NCBI RefSeq assembly: GCF_011250565.1
Contig: NZ_JAANMS010000043.1
Location: 1-43,033 of the forward strand
From: Nocardioides sp. IC4_145
Lineage (GTDB): Bacteria > Actinomycetota > Actinomycetes > Propionibacteriales > Nocardioidaceae
Reading direction: 5' to 3'
DNA length: 43,033 nucleotides
Position numbers and translations under genes: made by a program
Notes under the pieces: generated by a model
The model's database searches: none
Told to the model about the DNA's origin: nothing
What the model saw: the letters and a program-made list of their open reading frames with translations, nothing else
Shown here: positions 8,670-15,477 of the stretch, piece after piece
Numbering within the stretch: the first letter of the stretch is position 1
Layout: each line of letters begins with the position of its first letter

Positions 8670-9260
8670 GTGGCCCGCTCCTTCACCCGCGCGGAGCTGG
8701 AGTCCTTCCGCGACCGGGAAGTGCCCGACCTCCTCCCCGGCCCCGGCGACCCCGACCTCCGGCTGCTCTTCGTCGGCATCAACCCGGGGCTGTGGACGGC
8801 CGCGACGCAGACGCACTTCGCCCACCCGGGCAACCGCTTCTACCCCGCGCTGTTCCTGGCCGGGATCCTGGAGCGTCGCATCGACCCGGCGGCCGGGATG
8901 TCGGACGAGGACCGCGACCACCTCCGCTCGCGCGGCATCGGGATCACCAACGTCGTGCGGCGAGCGACCGCGAAGGCCTCCGAGCTGACGCCCGAGGAGT
9001 ACCGCGCCGGCGGGCTCGCCCTCCTCGAGACCGTGCGTCGCGCCCGCCCGCGCGTGGTCGCCGTCGCCGGCATCACGGCCTACCGCGCCGCCTTCTCGCT
9101 GCCCAAGGCCGTCCCCGGCCGCCAGCCCGAATCGCTGGCCGGCGCCGAGCTGTGGGTCGTGCCCAACCCGAGCGGGCTCAACGCCCACGAGACCGTCGCC
9201 TCGCTCGCCGAGGCGTACGCCGCCCCCGCTCGCGCCGCCGGCATCCTGCCGGAGGCCTGA
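8670..9260 (+). CDS. mug: G/U(T) mismatch-specific uracil/thymine DNA glycosylase (Mug/TDG family)
   Basis: 196 residues, close to the usual bacterial Mug length. The catalytic-site motif GINPGL is at about residues 34-39, with Asn as expected for the Mug/TDG family. The second motif NPSGLNAH near residue 170 is the DNA-intercalating/minor-groove loop characteristic of the family. The enzyme excises uracil or ethenocytosine opposite guanine in base excision repair. GTG 8670 is preceded almost immediately by the upstream stop, so expression is probably coupled. It is followed by an 8-bp tandem repeat and a dispersed palindrome. Confidence 0.92.
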   Translation: MARSFTRAELESFRDREVPDLLPGPGDPDLRLLFVGINPGLWTAATQTHFAHPGNRFYPALFLAGILERRIDPAAGMSDEDRDHLRSRGIGITNVVRRATAKASELTPEEYRAGGLALLETVRRARPRVVAVAGITAYRAAFSLPKAVPGRQPESLAGAELWVVPNPSGLNAHETVASLAEAYAAPARAAGILPEA

Positions 9261-9266
9261 GCCCTC

Positions 9267-9314
9267 CCCGGCTGCCCGGCTGCCCGGCTGCCCGGCTGCC
9301 CGGCTGCCCGGCTG
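9267..9314. repeat. Six tandem copies of the 8-mer CCCGGCTG
   Basis: Six perfect head-to-tail copies of CCCGGCTG fill 9267-9314 directly after the mug stop codon and run into the dispersed palindrome. The period of 8 and the perfect copies suggest slippage expansion. The last unit supplies the start of the CGGCTGGTTGAGG repeat boundary. Confidence 0.9.
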
Positions 9315-9349
9315 GTTGAGGAAGGCGCCCTGGCGCCTGTCTCGAAACC
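9314..9349. repeat. Dispersed intergenic palindromic repeat, copy 1
   Basis: A 36-bp imperfect palindrome starts GGTTGAGGA and ends TCTCGAAACC. It encloses a perfect 7-bp hairpin AGGCGCC/GGCGCCT (9323-9329 with 9332-9338). A second copy is at 12871-12904 and a divergent one near 23647. It lies between mug and the next gene, noncoding, and could act as a REP-like element or terminator. Confidence 0.75.
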
Positions 9350-9471
9350 CGCCGGACCCACCCTCAGCGCCGGCCCACCGTCCGTCCACAACCTCGCCGC
9401 ACAGCACCGTCCTCCACAGGCGCCGGCCGCGCGCCTGCGAAAGGTCCGCAGCCGGCGCCAGGGTCGGTGCC

Positions 9472-9894
9472 ATGACCTACGCACCCGTGATCAAGACCCA
9501 GACCGACCTCGAGCGCGCCTGGCGCACGCTGATGAACCCGCTGGGCTGGACGCGCACCAGCACCTGGCTGATGCTCGTCGGACCGGACTCCGTGCCGCTG
9601 CCCTCCCTGACCGAGATCGAGGACTGCGCCGGCCCGCCGCCCGAGGACGGCGCGGACCAGCTCGGCGGCATGCTCGCCCAGCTGCGCAGCGAGGCGCTGC
9701 CCGAGGGCTCGCGGGTGGCGTTCCTGCGCTCGCGGCCGGGCTCGGGCCGCGCCGACGAGGACCGCGCCTGGGCCGGGATGCTGTACGCCGCAGCGCGCGT
9801 CGCGGGCCTGCCGGCCGAGATGGTCCACCTGGCCACCGACGTGGACGTGCTGGCGCTCCCGATGGACGAAGCGGCCCTTCCCGTGGCGACCTGA
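9472..9894 (+). CDS. Conserved-looking hypothetical protein (140 aa)
   Basis: I do not recognise a function. The protein is soluble, acidic, without signal peptide, membrane segment or zinc motif. It has a LMLVGPDSVPLPSLTEIED block at about residues 35-53 and a helical AGMLYAAARVAGLP segment near residue 105. Codon use matches its neighbours, supporting a real gene. ATG 9472 is chosen over the longer open frame because the upstream part reads through the repeat element. No clear ribosome-binding site is visible. Confidence 0.65.
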   Translation: MTYAPVIKTQTDLERAWRTLMNPLGWTRTSTWLMLVGPDSVPLPSLTEIEDCAGPPPEDGADQLGGMLAQLRSEALPEGSRVAFLRSRPGSGRADEDRAWAGMLYAAARVAGLPAEMVHLATDVDVLALPMDEAALPVAT

Positions 9895-9901
9895 GAGTGG
9901 C

Positions 9902-9907
9902 TACGGT
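9902..9907 (+). promoter_or_regulatory. Putative leaderless -10 hexamer (TACGGT)
   Basis: TACGGT ends 6 nt before GTG 9914 of the EthD-like gene and starts just after the preceding stop codon. Confidence 0.5.
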
Positions 9908-9913
9908 CCGCCG

Positions 9914-10615
9914 GTGACCAAGCTCGTGTTCCTGCTCTCCGGCGGCCCCGACTCCGGCTCGCTGCGCGCCCTCCTCCTCGGCACCGACCTGCGGGACCGG
10001 CTCGCCCGGGCGGGCGCGCAGCGGCTCCAGGTCAACGTCGACGACGAGTCGGTGGCGGCGGCGATGCGGATCGCCTCACCGACAGGGCCCGTGCGTGCGG
10101 TGGTGTCGGTCTGGACCACGGACGAGCGCACGCCCACGGGGCCGGTCGTCGAGGCCCTCACCGCCGTCCTGGACGGCAGTGGGACGTCGCTCGCCGGCTT
10201 CGAGGTCGAGGAGCGGTTGCCGCTGACGCCCCCGGCCGTGCCTGACGGCCAGCGGACCGACGCGCTGGCGAACGTCGCGGTGCTGCGCCGCCCGGCCGAG
10301 CTCGACGAGTCCGAGTGGCGGCACCGCTGGCTGGTGGACCACACGCCCGTGGCGATCGAGACGCAGGGGACGTTCGGGTACGTCCAGAACGTCGTGCTCG
10401 ACGCGGTCACCGACGACGCGCCGTACGTCAGCGCGATCGTGGAGGAGCTGTTCCCCATGGCGGCCACGACCGACCTGCACGCGTTCTACGGCAGCGGCGG
10501 GGACGACGCGGAGCTGCGCTCGCGGATGGAGCGGATGATGGCGAGCGTGTCCCGGTTCGGCGCGGACCAGGGCATCGACCTGGTGCCGAGCAGCCGGTAC
10601 GTCTGGTCGCTCTAG
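9914..10615 (+). CDS. EthD-like dimeric alpha-beta barrel protein
   Basis: 233 residues. The clearest signal is at about residues 118-150 (VLRRPAELDESEWRHRWLVDH, then P.A..TQ), the EthD/REDY-like pattern of a short strand, an acidic helix and a conserved His. The N-terminal half looks like a second, diverged ferredoxin-like repeat, so the protein may hold two such domains in one chain. EthD proteins are accessory to oxidative degradation pathways or of unknown role; no pathway context is seen here. GTG 9914 sits 6 nt after TACGGT. The C-terminus overlaps the convergent gene's end by 4 bp. Confidence 0.68.
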   Translation: MTKLVFLLSGGPDSGSLRALLLGTDLRDRLARAGAQRLQVNVDDESVAAAMRIASPTGPVRAVVSVWTTDERTPTGPVVEALTAVLDGSGTSLAGFEVEERLPLTPPAVPDGQRTDALANVAVLRRPAELDESEWRHRWLVDHTPVAIETQGTFGYVQNVVLDAVTDDAPYVSAIVEELFPMAATTDLHAFYGSGGDDAELRSRMERMMASVSRFGADQGIDLVPSSRYVWSL

Positions 10616-11361
10616 CGGCGCGAGCTACGGGCCACGGCGTACGACGGCGCCCGCACGCGACGGACCCAGTCGTAGTTCGGCAGCTCGGGCAGTTCGTTGA
10701 GGATCGCGTCGAACTCCAGCTCCGGGTCGTCGGTGCCGTCCCCCGTCGCTCCGGGCTCCTCGAGCTCCAGGTGGAGGTCGGCGAACACCCGCCAGTCCGA
10801 GCGCAGGCCGGCCACGCCGAGCTCGACGTGCCGCTCGTCGACGTACCGCGCGCCGAGCAGCACCGGCCCGCGTGGGCTCCGGTAGGGGAACAGCGTCGTC
10901 AGCGGACGGGTCGTCATCCCGGCTGACGGCACGACGAGGAAGCGCGTGACGGGCCCCCAGCCGTTGGTGGAGAACAACAGGTCGGCGTGCCGGCCCGAGC
11001 CGCCGCGGGCCTCGTCCACGGTGGCGCTGCCGAGCGGCACCCTGATCGCGAGCCCGTGGATGTCGGGGAGGCCGAGCGGGAGCCCCACGCCCTTGGACTC
11101 TCGAGCGACCACCTCGTCCACGCCCGCTCGGTCGACGAACGGCACGCCGATGCCCGGCTCGAGGCCGTGCCGCTCGAGCCGGCCGCGGAGCACCCGGCCC
11201 GTGGGATGCATCGGCTTCTCCGCCGGCCGCACGGCGGCGAGCCCGCGGACGGCGGTGGCGATCACCGCCCCGCCGACCTTGGCGGGCAGTGCCGCGAGCG
11301 GGTGCGCCGGTCCATCCTCGTGCTGGGTCTCGCGCTGGGTCTCGCGCTGGGTCGAGGTCAT
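10612..11361 (-). CDS. Catalase-superfamily-like protein, paralog 1 (249 aa)
   Basis: The protein begins with a repetitive TQRETQRETQ tail. A domain opening HPTGRVLRGRLERHG then leads to VARESKGVGLPLGLPDIHGLAIRVP. The RESKGVG...PDIHGLAIRV pattern distantly resembles the RFSNGSG...DARGMAVKF block of catalase-fold proteins. This is weak, and the catalytic His and Tyr of true catalases are not evident. It is clearly homologous to the product of 12302-12781 (shared RGRLxRxGLE, GxDxVVxxES and HGLxxxVPL). ATG 11361 overlaps the metallophosphoesterase stop (ATGA), making them co-translated. Function is unknown. Confidence 0.7.
   Translation of the reverse strand: MTSTQRETQRETQHEDGPAHPLAALPAKVGGAVIATAVRGLAAVRPAEKPMHPTGRVLRGRLERHGLEPGIGVPFVDRAGVDEVVARESKGVGLPLGLPDIHGLAIRVPLGSATVDEARGGSGRHADLLFSTNGWGPVTRFLVVPSAGMTTRPLTTLFPYRSPRGPVLLGARYVDERHVELGVAGLRSDWRVFADLHLELEEPGATGDGTDDPELEFDAILNELPELPNYDWVRRVRAPSYAVARSSRR
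11322..11353. repeat. 12-bp tandem repeat inside a coding region
   Basis: Two full and one partial copy of GCTGGGTCTCGC. On the coding (minus) strand this encodes the TQRE repeats at the N-terminus of the catalase-like protein, so copy-number change would keep the frame. Confidence 0.85.
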
Positions 11362-11894
11362 GCGGGCCTCCGGGGTGTGCGGGGCGGGAGCCGGTGGAGG
11401 ACGACGTCGCCGATGACGCCGTCAGCCACGCGGGCGGTCAGGTAGGTGCAGTGCGGCTGCTGGCGCCGGTCCGTGGGAGAGCCGGGGTTGAGCAGCCGCA
11501 GGCCGCGGGGCGTGGTGGTGTCCCACGGGATGTGGCTGTGACCGAAGACGAGGACGTCGAGGTCGGGGTACGCCGCGTCGGCGCGCTGCTCGCGTCCCTG
11601 CTTGCCACCGGTCTCGTGCACGACGCCGAGGCGTACGCCCTCGACCTCGGCCCGGGCGACCTCCGGCAACCGCGCCCGCAGGCCTGGGCCGTCGTTGTTG
11701 CCCCAGCAGGCGACGAGCTCGCGGGAGCGCTCCTCGAGCCGGTCGAGCGTCTCCTCGTCGACCCAGTCACCGGCGTGGACGACGACGTCGGCGGCCTCGA
11801 CGGCCGCCCACAGCTCGGCCGGCAGGTCCTTGGCCCGCTTGGGCAGGTGGGTGTCGGCCATGATCACCAGGTCCACGTCCCGCCCGGTGCCCAT
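11358..11894 (-). CDS. YfcE/MJ0936-type calcineurin-like metallophosphoesterase
   Basis: 178 residues with the ordered metal-binding motifs of this compact phosphodiesterase class: ADTH (residues 13-16), HAGD (about 41-44), GNND (about 66-69), a later His in VVHETG and GHSH (about 117-120). Members hydrolyse phosphodiesters in vitro with two metal ions; the physiological substrate is unknown. ATG 11894 is the first start in frame before the DTH motif. It follows the DksA-like gene by 54 bp and its stop overlaps the catalase-like gene, so the set looks like one operon. Confidence 0.87.
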   Translation of the reverse strand: MGTGRDVDLVIMADTHLPKRAKDLPAELWAAVEAADVVVHAGDWVDEETLDRLEERSRELVACWGNNDGPGLRARLPEVARAEVEGVRLGVVHETGGKQGREQRADAAYPDLDVLVFGHSHIPWDTTTPRGLRLLNPGSPTDRRQQPHCTYLTARVADGVIGDVVLHRLPPRTPRRPA

Positions 11895-11948
11895 CCTGGA
11901 GCGGTTCTCTCCGCCTCGTCCCCGGCTGCTCGTCGGTTCGTCGTCGGG

Positions 11949-12305
11949 TCAACCGCAGGCGACGCAGCGCCGCGCATCGGGCCGGACCTCGAGGCGCTCG
12001 GCGGGGATGGCGCGTCCGCAGCTCTCGCAGGTCCCGTAGGCGCCGGTGTCGAGCCGCGCCAGGGCGGCCTCGATCTCGGTGAGCCGGCGCGAGGCCTGCC
12101 GGACGAGGGTGTCGAGCTGGGATCGCTCGAACGCGATGGTCGCGCCCTCCGGGTCGTGCTCGTCGTCGGCGTTGGTGTCGCGGGACGCCTCGACCATGCC
12201 GGTGTAGTCGCCGCGCAGCGTCGCCAGCCGGCGCGTCACCAGCGCGTGCTCGGCCCGCAGCCGCTCCGCGGCCCCGGCCGCATCCGCGGCAGGATCCGGG
12301 GTCAG
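11949..12305 (-). CDS. DksA/TraR-type C4 zinc-finger protein, probable CTG start
   Basis: The C-terminal zinc finger is CESCGRAIP...RRCVACG (four cysteines in two CxxC pairs). It is preceded by TGAYGTCESCG and by the NADDEHDPEGATIAFERSQ segment typical of actinobacterial DksA-like proteins. The N-terminal helix (AAERLRAEHALVTRRLATLRGDY) matches the expected coiled coil, yet the only ATG/GTG in frame (GTG 12239) would cut it in half. A CTG at 12305-12303 overlaps the upstream TGA as CTGA, mirroring the ATGA/GTGA overlaps elsewhere in the window. I therefore extend to it (118 aa); the conservative alternative is 11949-12239 (96 aa). Role in transcription is inferred from family. Confidence 0.7.
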   Translation of the reverse strand: MTPDPAADAAGAAERLRAEHALVTRRLATLRGDYTGMVEASRDTNADDEHDPEGATIAFERSQLDTLVRQASRRLTEIEAALARLDTGAYGTCESCGRAIPAERLEVRPDARRCVACG

Positions 12306-12781
12306 GCCGCCACCTGGTCGCTGATGATCAGGCAGCCGAACTCCTGCCAGGGCCGCCCCTGCCGCGCGACGGCGAGCTCCGCGGTGCTGCCGCCGACCAT
12401 CCGGGCGGCGACGAGCAGCGGCTCGCCGTCGTCGGTCTCGCCGGGTGCGGCGAGCACCCCGGTCATCGTCCACTCCAGGCCCGGTACGCCGTGGCGCATC
12501 CGCCGGCTCACCCGGCTCCACGTCGTCGCGGCGAGGACCAGGTGCAGTTCCGTGCCGTCGTCGAGCGGGACGTGGACGGTCAGCCCGTGCACCGGCGCCT
12601 GCGCACCGAGCACCCCGGCCTCGCGGGACTCGGTGACGACCACGTCGTCCGTGCCGGCCGAGTCGAAGAACGCATGCCCCACGGGCTCCTCGAGCCCACG
12701 ACGGAACAGTCGCCCGCGCACCGGCACGGCCACTGGCCTGATCACCGAGGCGGTGCGCGTGGCGAGGGACAGGATGGACAT
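12302..12781 (-). CDS. Catalase-superfamily-like protein, paralog 2 (159 aa)
   Basis: A shorter relative of the 10612-11361 product, sharing RGRLFRRGLEEP, GTDDVVVTESREAG and HGLTVHVPL with the corresponding RGRLERHGLEP, GVDEVVARESKGVG and HGLAIRVPL blocks. It lacks the TQRE repeats and the extra C-terminal acid region. No signal peptide, membrane span or recognisable catalytic residues are visible. It is the first gene of a four-gene minus-strand group (this gene, DksA-like, metallophosphoesterase, paralog 1). ATG 12781 is the natural start. Function unknown. Confidence 0.65.
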   Translation of the reverse strand: MSILSLATRTASVIRPVAVPVRGRLFRRGLEEPVGHAFFDSAGTDDVVVTESREAGVLGAQAPVHGLTVHVPLDDGTELHLVLAATTWSRVSRRMRHGVPGLEWTMTGVLAAPGETDDGEPLLVAARMVGGSTAELAVARQGRPWQEFGCLIISDQVAA

Positions 12782-12870
12782 GCCTCGGCGGTACCCGCGC
12801 CACCTGTCGCACACACCGCCCAGACGGGTGACTCGGCGGGAAGGCTGGGCGCTGGGGCGCTCGGCCGGCT

Positions 12871-12904
12871 GGTTGAGGAGCGCGCTGGCGCACGTCTCGA
12901 AACC
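12871..12904. repeat. Dispersed intergenic palindromic repeat, copy 2
   Basis: 34 bp beginning GGTTGAGGA and ending GTCTCGAAACC, with CTGGCGC in the middle as in copy 1. Both copies are preceded by CCGGCT and followed by GCCGG, extending the outer palindrome. It sits between paralog 2 and the 3' end of the HNH pseudogene. Confidence 0.75.
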
Positions 12905-12911
12905 TGCCGGT

Positions 12912-13535
12912 CTACGTCCGCATGTGGAAGGTGACCTGGTTGTCGGGGTGGATGGTGGTCCCGAACCCGGGGTCGTGGATGCGGGCGTGGTGCTTCGGGC
13001 AGAGCAGCCGGGCCTTGTCGAAGTTCGTCTCGCCGCCGGAGAGCCAGCTGTCGTCGTGGTGGCGTGGCACAGGTGGGCCGGCCAGTCACACCCGACTGCG
13101 GTGCACACCCGCTGGGTGACGACGAGGCCGAGGCGCTGGGCGCCGGAGAACAGGCGGGCGGTCCGGCCGAGGTCGAGGAGCTCGGAGCGGCTGCCCAGGA
13201 CGGCGGGGATCAGTCCTGCCTCGCACGCCATCCGGCGGGCGAGGGAGGCGGAGATGGGCTCGCCGTTCTCGAGGACCGCGCGTCCGGTCTCGCTCTCGAG
13301 GCCGCTGTAGTCGAGCAGGACGATGATCGAAGCGTTGAGCCCGCCGAGCTGGGGCAGCTTGTGGGCGGGGAGGCGTTCGAGGAGCTCGCAGAACGCGTCG
13401 CCCATCCGCTCCGGTGACGGCCGCCGCCCCGTGACTTCGTCGTGCGGGCCGGGCGGCCCTCCTCGACCGGCCGAGATGAGCCCGCCGCGAGCCGGGACCG
13501 GGATGCAACCGCGAGCGACGGCGTACCTCTCCTTC
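12912..13535 (-). pseudogene. Decayed DUF222/HNH endonuclease-like gene, 5'-truncated and frameshifted
   Basis: In one frame, ERMGDAFCELLERLP..LGGLNASIIV through CTAVGCDWPAHLCH is the C-terminal part of a DUF222-HNH protein. After LCH the frame must change by one base to continue as HHDDSWLSGGETNFDKARLL, CPKHHARIHDP and a stop at 12912. A single missing C in the CACGCCACCAC stretch explains it. The N-terminal DUF222 body is absent; the open frame begins after a TAG near 13536 with no in-frame start until ATG 13405. This is either a relic or, for the frameshift alone, a sequencing error. DUF222-HNH genes are repetitive and mobile in this group. Confidence 0.75.
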
Positions 13536-13629
13536 TAGTTGCCCCCGCCGCGACCACCCACGGCCCGCAAGCCGACGGTCGGCTGCCAGGGCTCCCTGCT
13601 CGACCAGCCCAAGGGCACGGCGACCCGGG

Positions 13630-14139
13630 TCAGGAGCTGCGGCGTTCCATCGTGTCGACGTACGCCTGGACGATCGCGTCGACGCCCTGGTCCACCTCGA
13701 GCACGACGCCGTCCTCGTCGGGCTCGAGCGGCTCGAGCGTGGAGAACTGCGAGGTGAGCAGGGAGGGCGGCATGAAGTGGCCGGGGCGGGAGGCCTGGCG
13801 CCGCTCGATGATGTCGCGGCCCCCCTCGAGCAGCACGAAGGTCGTCTCGGGGGCGTGGTGGCGCAGCTGGTCGCGGTACGAGCGCTTGAGCGCCGAGCAG
13901 CTCATCACCCCGCCGGTCCCCGCCGCGGCGCGGTCGGCCAGCCAGCGGCCGACCTCCTGCAGCCACGGCCAGCGGTCGGAGTCGTCGAGCGCTTCGCCAC
14001 GCGCCATCTTCGCGACGTTCGCCTCCGGGTGGAGGTCGTCGGCGTCGGCGAACGGCACCCGCAGGCGCTGCGAGAGCGCGGCGCCGACCGTGGACTTCCC
14101 CGACCCCGAGACGCCCATGACGACGAGCAGGTGGCTCAT
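13630..14139 (-). CDS. gntK: Gluconokinase (GntK family)
   Basis: 169 residues, normal for thermoresistant-type gluconokinase. The P-loop GVSGSGKST is at residues 9-17. DADDLHPEANVAKM follows (substrate-binding DxxxxH block), then CSALKRSYRDQLR, and the C-terminal lid region with SRPGHFMPPSLLTSQFSTLE, which is diagnostic. It phosphorylates gluconate to 6-phosphogluconate, feeding the pentose phosphate pathway. No gluconate permease or gnt regulator is adjacent. ATG 14139 has a TACGGT hexamer 6 nt upstream, suggesting a leaderless mRNA. The upstream alpha/beta hydrolase gene stops 4 bp before this start, so readthrough is also likely. Confidence 0.95.
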   Translation of the reverse strand: MSHLLVVMGVSGSGKSTVGAALSQRLRVPFADADDLHPEANVAKMARGEALDDSDRWPWLQEVGRWLADRAAAGTGGVMSCSALKRSYRDQLRHHAPETTFVLLEGGRDIIERRQASRPGHFMPPSLLTSQFSTLEPLEPDEDGVVLEVDQGVDAIVQAYVDTMERRSS

Positions 14140-14143
14140 GTCA

Positions 14144-14767
14144 TCACCGTACGCCGCGCGGCAGCAGCGCCCCGGTGAGGAAGTCGGCGGCGGCCCGTTC
14201 GAAGACCGACGCGTGCCGGAGCATCGCGTGGCCGGCGCCGGGGACGTCGCGCCACTCGACGTCGGTGTGCCGGCGGAGCCGATCGACCACCCGCCGCGCC
14301 CGGGCGGGATCCGCGACCCGGTCCTCGGTGCCGTGCACCACCAGGACCCGCCGGCCGGTCAGGTCGACGTCGTCGGACGCGTGCAGCCACGGGTTCAGCG
14401 CGACGACGGCGGCGACACCGGGCTCGCGGCCCGCCAGCAACGCCGCCCGGCCGCCTAGCGAGTGCCCGACGAGACCGACCGGCAGGTCGCCGTACCGCTC
14501 GCGCACCTGCGCCAGCGCCCACCGCACGTCGTCGACGGGCGTCCGATCGACGCCCCACCCGCGGGCGGCGTTGAGCACGCGGTGGACCGCGAGCCGGCCA
14601 CGTCCGGCGCGCGCCACCCGTGCGGCGACGGGCACCACCCGCAGCACCGACAGCTGCCACGGGCTCACGTCGGGGTCGCCGGGGCGGACGTCGCCGCCGT
14701 GCAGGGCGAGCACCACCGCCTCAGGGACGCGGGGGACGCGGGCGGGGACGAGTCGTGGCTCGGTCAC
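14144..14767 (-). CDS. Alpha/beta hydrolase
   Basis: 207 residues. The nucleophile elbow GHSLGG is at about residues 100-105, an Asp lies in VVHGTEDRVADP (about 160-171) and the final His in GAGHAML (about 186-192). Together these form a complete Ser-Asp-His triad. An early ALHGGD supplies the oxyanion region. No signal peptide. GTG 14767 is preferred over the ATG 42 bp upstream because TACCTT lies exactly 6 nt before it and the sequence between the two starts is not hydrolase-like. The substrate is unknown; dienelactone hydrolase-like or esterase activity is possible. Confidence 0.85.
   Translation of the reverse strand: MTEPRLVPARVPRVPEAVVLALHGGDVRPGDPDVSPWQLSVLRVVPVAARVARAGRGRLAVHRVLNAARGWGVDRTPVDDVRWALAQVRERYGDLPVGLVGHSLGGRAALLAGREPGVAAVVALNPWLHASDDVDLTGRRVLVVHGTEDRVADPARARRVVDRLRRHTDVEWRDVPGAGHAMLRHASVFERAAADFLTGALLPRGVR
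14146..14151 (-). promoter_or_regulatory. Putative leaderless -10 hexamer (TACGGT) of gntK
   Basis: TACGGT on the minus strand, 6 nt before ATG 14139, lying over the last codons of the upstream hydrolase gene. Confidence 0.5.
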
Positions 14768-14773
14768 TGGCGG

Positions 14774-14779
14774 AAGGTA
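14774..14779 (-). promoter_or_regulatory. Putative leaderless -10 hexamer (TACCTT)
   Basis: TACCTT on the minus strand, 6 nt before GTG 14767 of the alpha/beta hydrolase gene. This supports the shorter start. Confidence 0.5.
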
Positions 14780-14810
14780 CCCGCCGGCCTCGACGAGCCA
14801 GACGGGCACG

Positions 14811-14957
14811 TCAGACCAGGGCGTCGAGCCGCCGGATCTCCACCTCGACCTGGCGCTGCTGGCGCTCGCGGACGTCCTGGAGGACGGCCTGCTTCTGCTC
14901 GCGGCTGAGGGCGCGCCAGGACGCGCGCGGCTGCGGGCGCGTGGTGGTCGGCCTCAT
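14811..14957 (-). CDS. Small basic helical protein (48 aa), hypothetical
   Basis: The frame encodes 48 residues beginning MRPTTTRPQPRASWRALSRE. It has a strongly charged helix rich in Gln, Arg and Glu (EQKQAVLQDVRERQQRQVEV) and ends RLDALV. A CACGAT hexamer lies 6 nt before ATG 14957, a spacing seen repeatedly in this window for leaderless genes. No family is recognised. The lack of other features in the gap and the codon pattern support it, but peptide evidence would be needed to be sure. Confidence 0.5.
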   Translation of the reverse strand: MRPTTTRPQPRASWRALSREQKQAVLQDVRERQQRQVEVEIRRLDALV

Positions 14958-15050
14958 GGCGTCATCGTGGCGGCGACGGCGGCGACCTGTCGACGCATTT
15001 TCCGCGCACCCTGCTCACCCCACGGACCGAGAGGGCCCGCGCTCCGGGCC

Positions 15051-15056
15051 TAGGCT
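15051..15056 (+). promoter_or_regulatory. Putative leaderless -10 hexamer (TAGGCT)
   Basis: TAGGCT ends 6 nt before ATG 15063 of the DUF2237 gene. Confidence 0.5.
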
Positions 15057-15062
15057 GCGGGC

Positions 15063-15452
15063 ATGGGCGAGCGGAACGTGCTGGGCGGGGAGCTGGTTCC
15101 GTGCGGGACCGACCCGCTGACCGGGTTCTACCGCGACGGGCACTGCTCGTGCGGTCCCGACGACGTGGGGCTGCACGCGGTGTGCGCGGTGATGACGAGC
15201 GAGTTCCTCGACCACCAGCGCTCGGTCGGCAACGACCTGACGACGCCGCGGCCGGCGTGGCACTTCCCGGGGCTGCACCCGGGCGACCCGTGGTGCGTGG
15301 TGGCCGGCCGGTGGTTGCAGTCCTACCAGGCGGGCGCCGCCGCGCCGGTCGTGCTGGCCGCGACCAACGAGCGCGCGCTCGAGATCGTGCGGATCGAGCT
15401 GCTCCAGGAGCACGCCGTCGACGTGCCGCCGGACCTCAGCTCGCTCGCCTGA
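15063..15452 (+). CDS. DUF2237 family protein
   Basis: 129 residues, the normal size of the family. It has the characteristic NVLGGELVPC...DPLTGFYRDGHCSCGPDD opening (residues 5-37), then HAVCAVMTSEFLDHQ, GNDLTTP and HPGDPWCVVAGRW. The conserved cysteines and His residues suggest metal or disulfide chemistry, but the function of DUF2237 is not known. ATG 15063 is supported by TAGGCT at leaderless spacing. It converges with the winged-helix gene at 15478. Confidence 0.9.
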   Translation: MGERNVLGGELVPCGTDPLTGFYRDGHCSCGPDDVGLHAVCAVMTSEFLDHQRSVGNDLTTPRPAWHFPGLHPGDPWCVVAGRWLQSYQAGAAAPVVLAATNERALEIVRIELLQEHAVDVPPDLSSLA

Positions 15453-15477
15453 GCCCTGCCGGGAGCCGGCCGACGCC

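Noticed and set aside
9267..9314. CRISPR-like array
   Set aside because: The units are perfect 8-mers without spacers; it is a simple tandem repeat.
13536..13629. Possible gene remnant between gntK and the HNH pseudogene
   Set aside because: A short minus-strand frame is open but has no start codon, no similarity I recognise and no ribosome-binding site.
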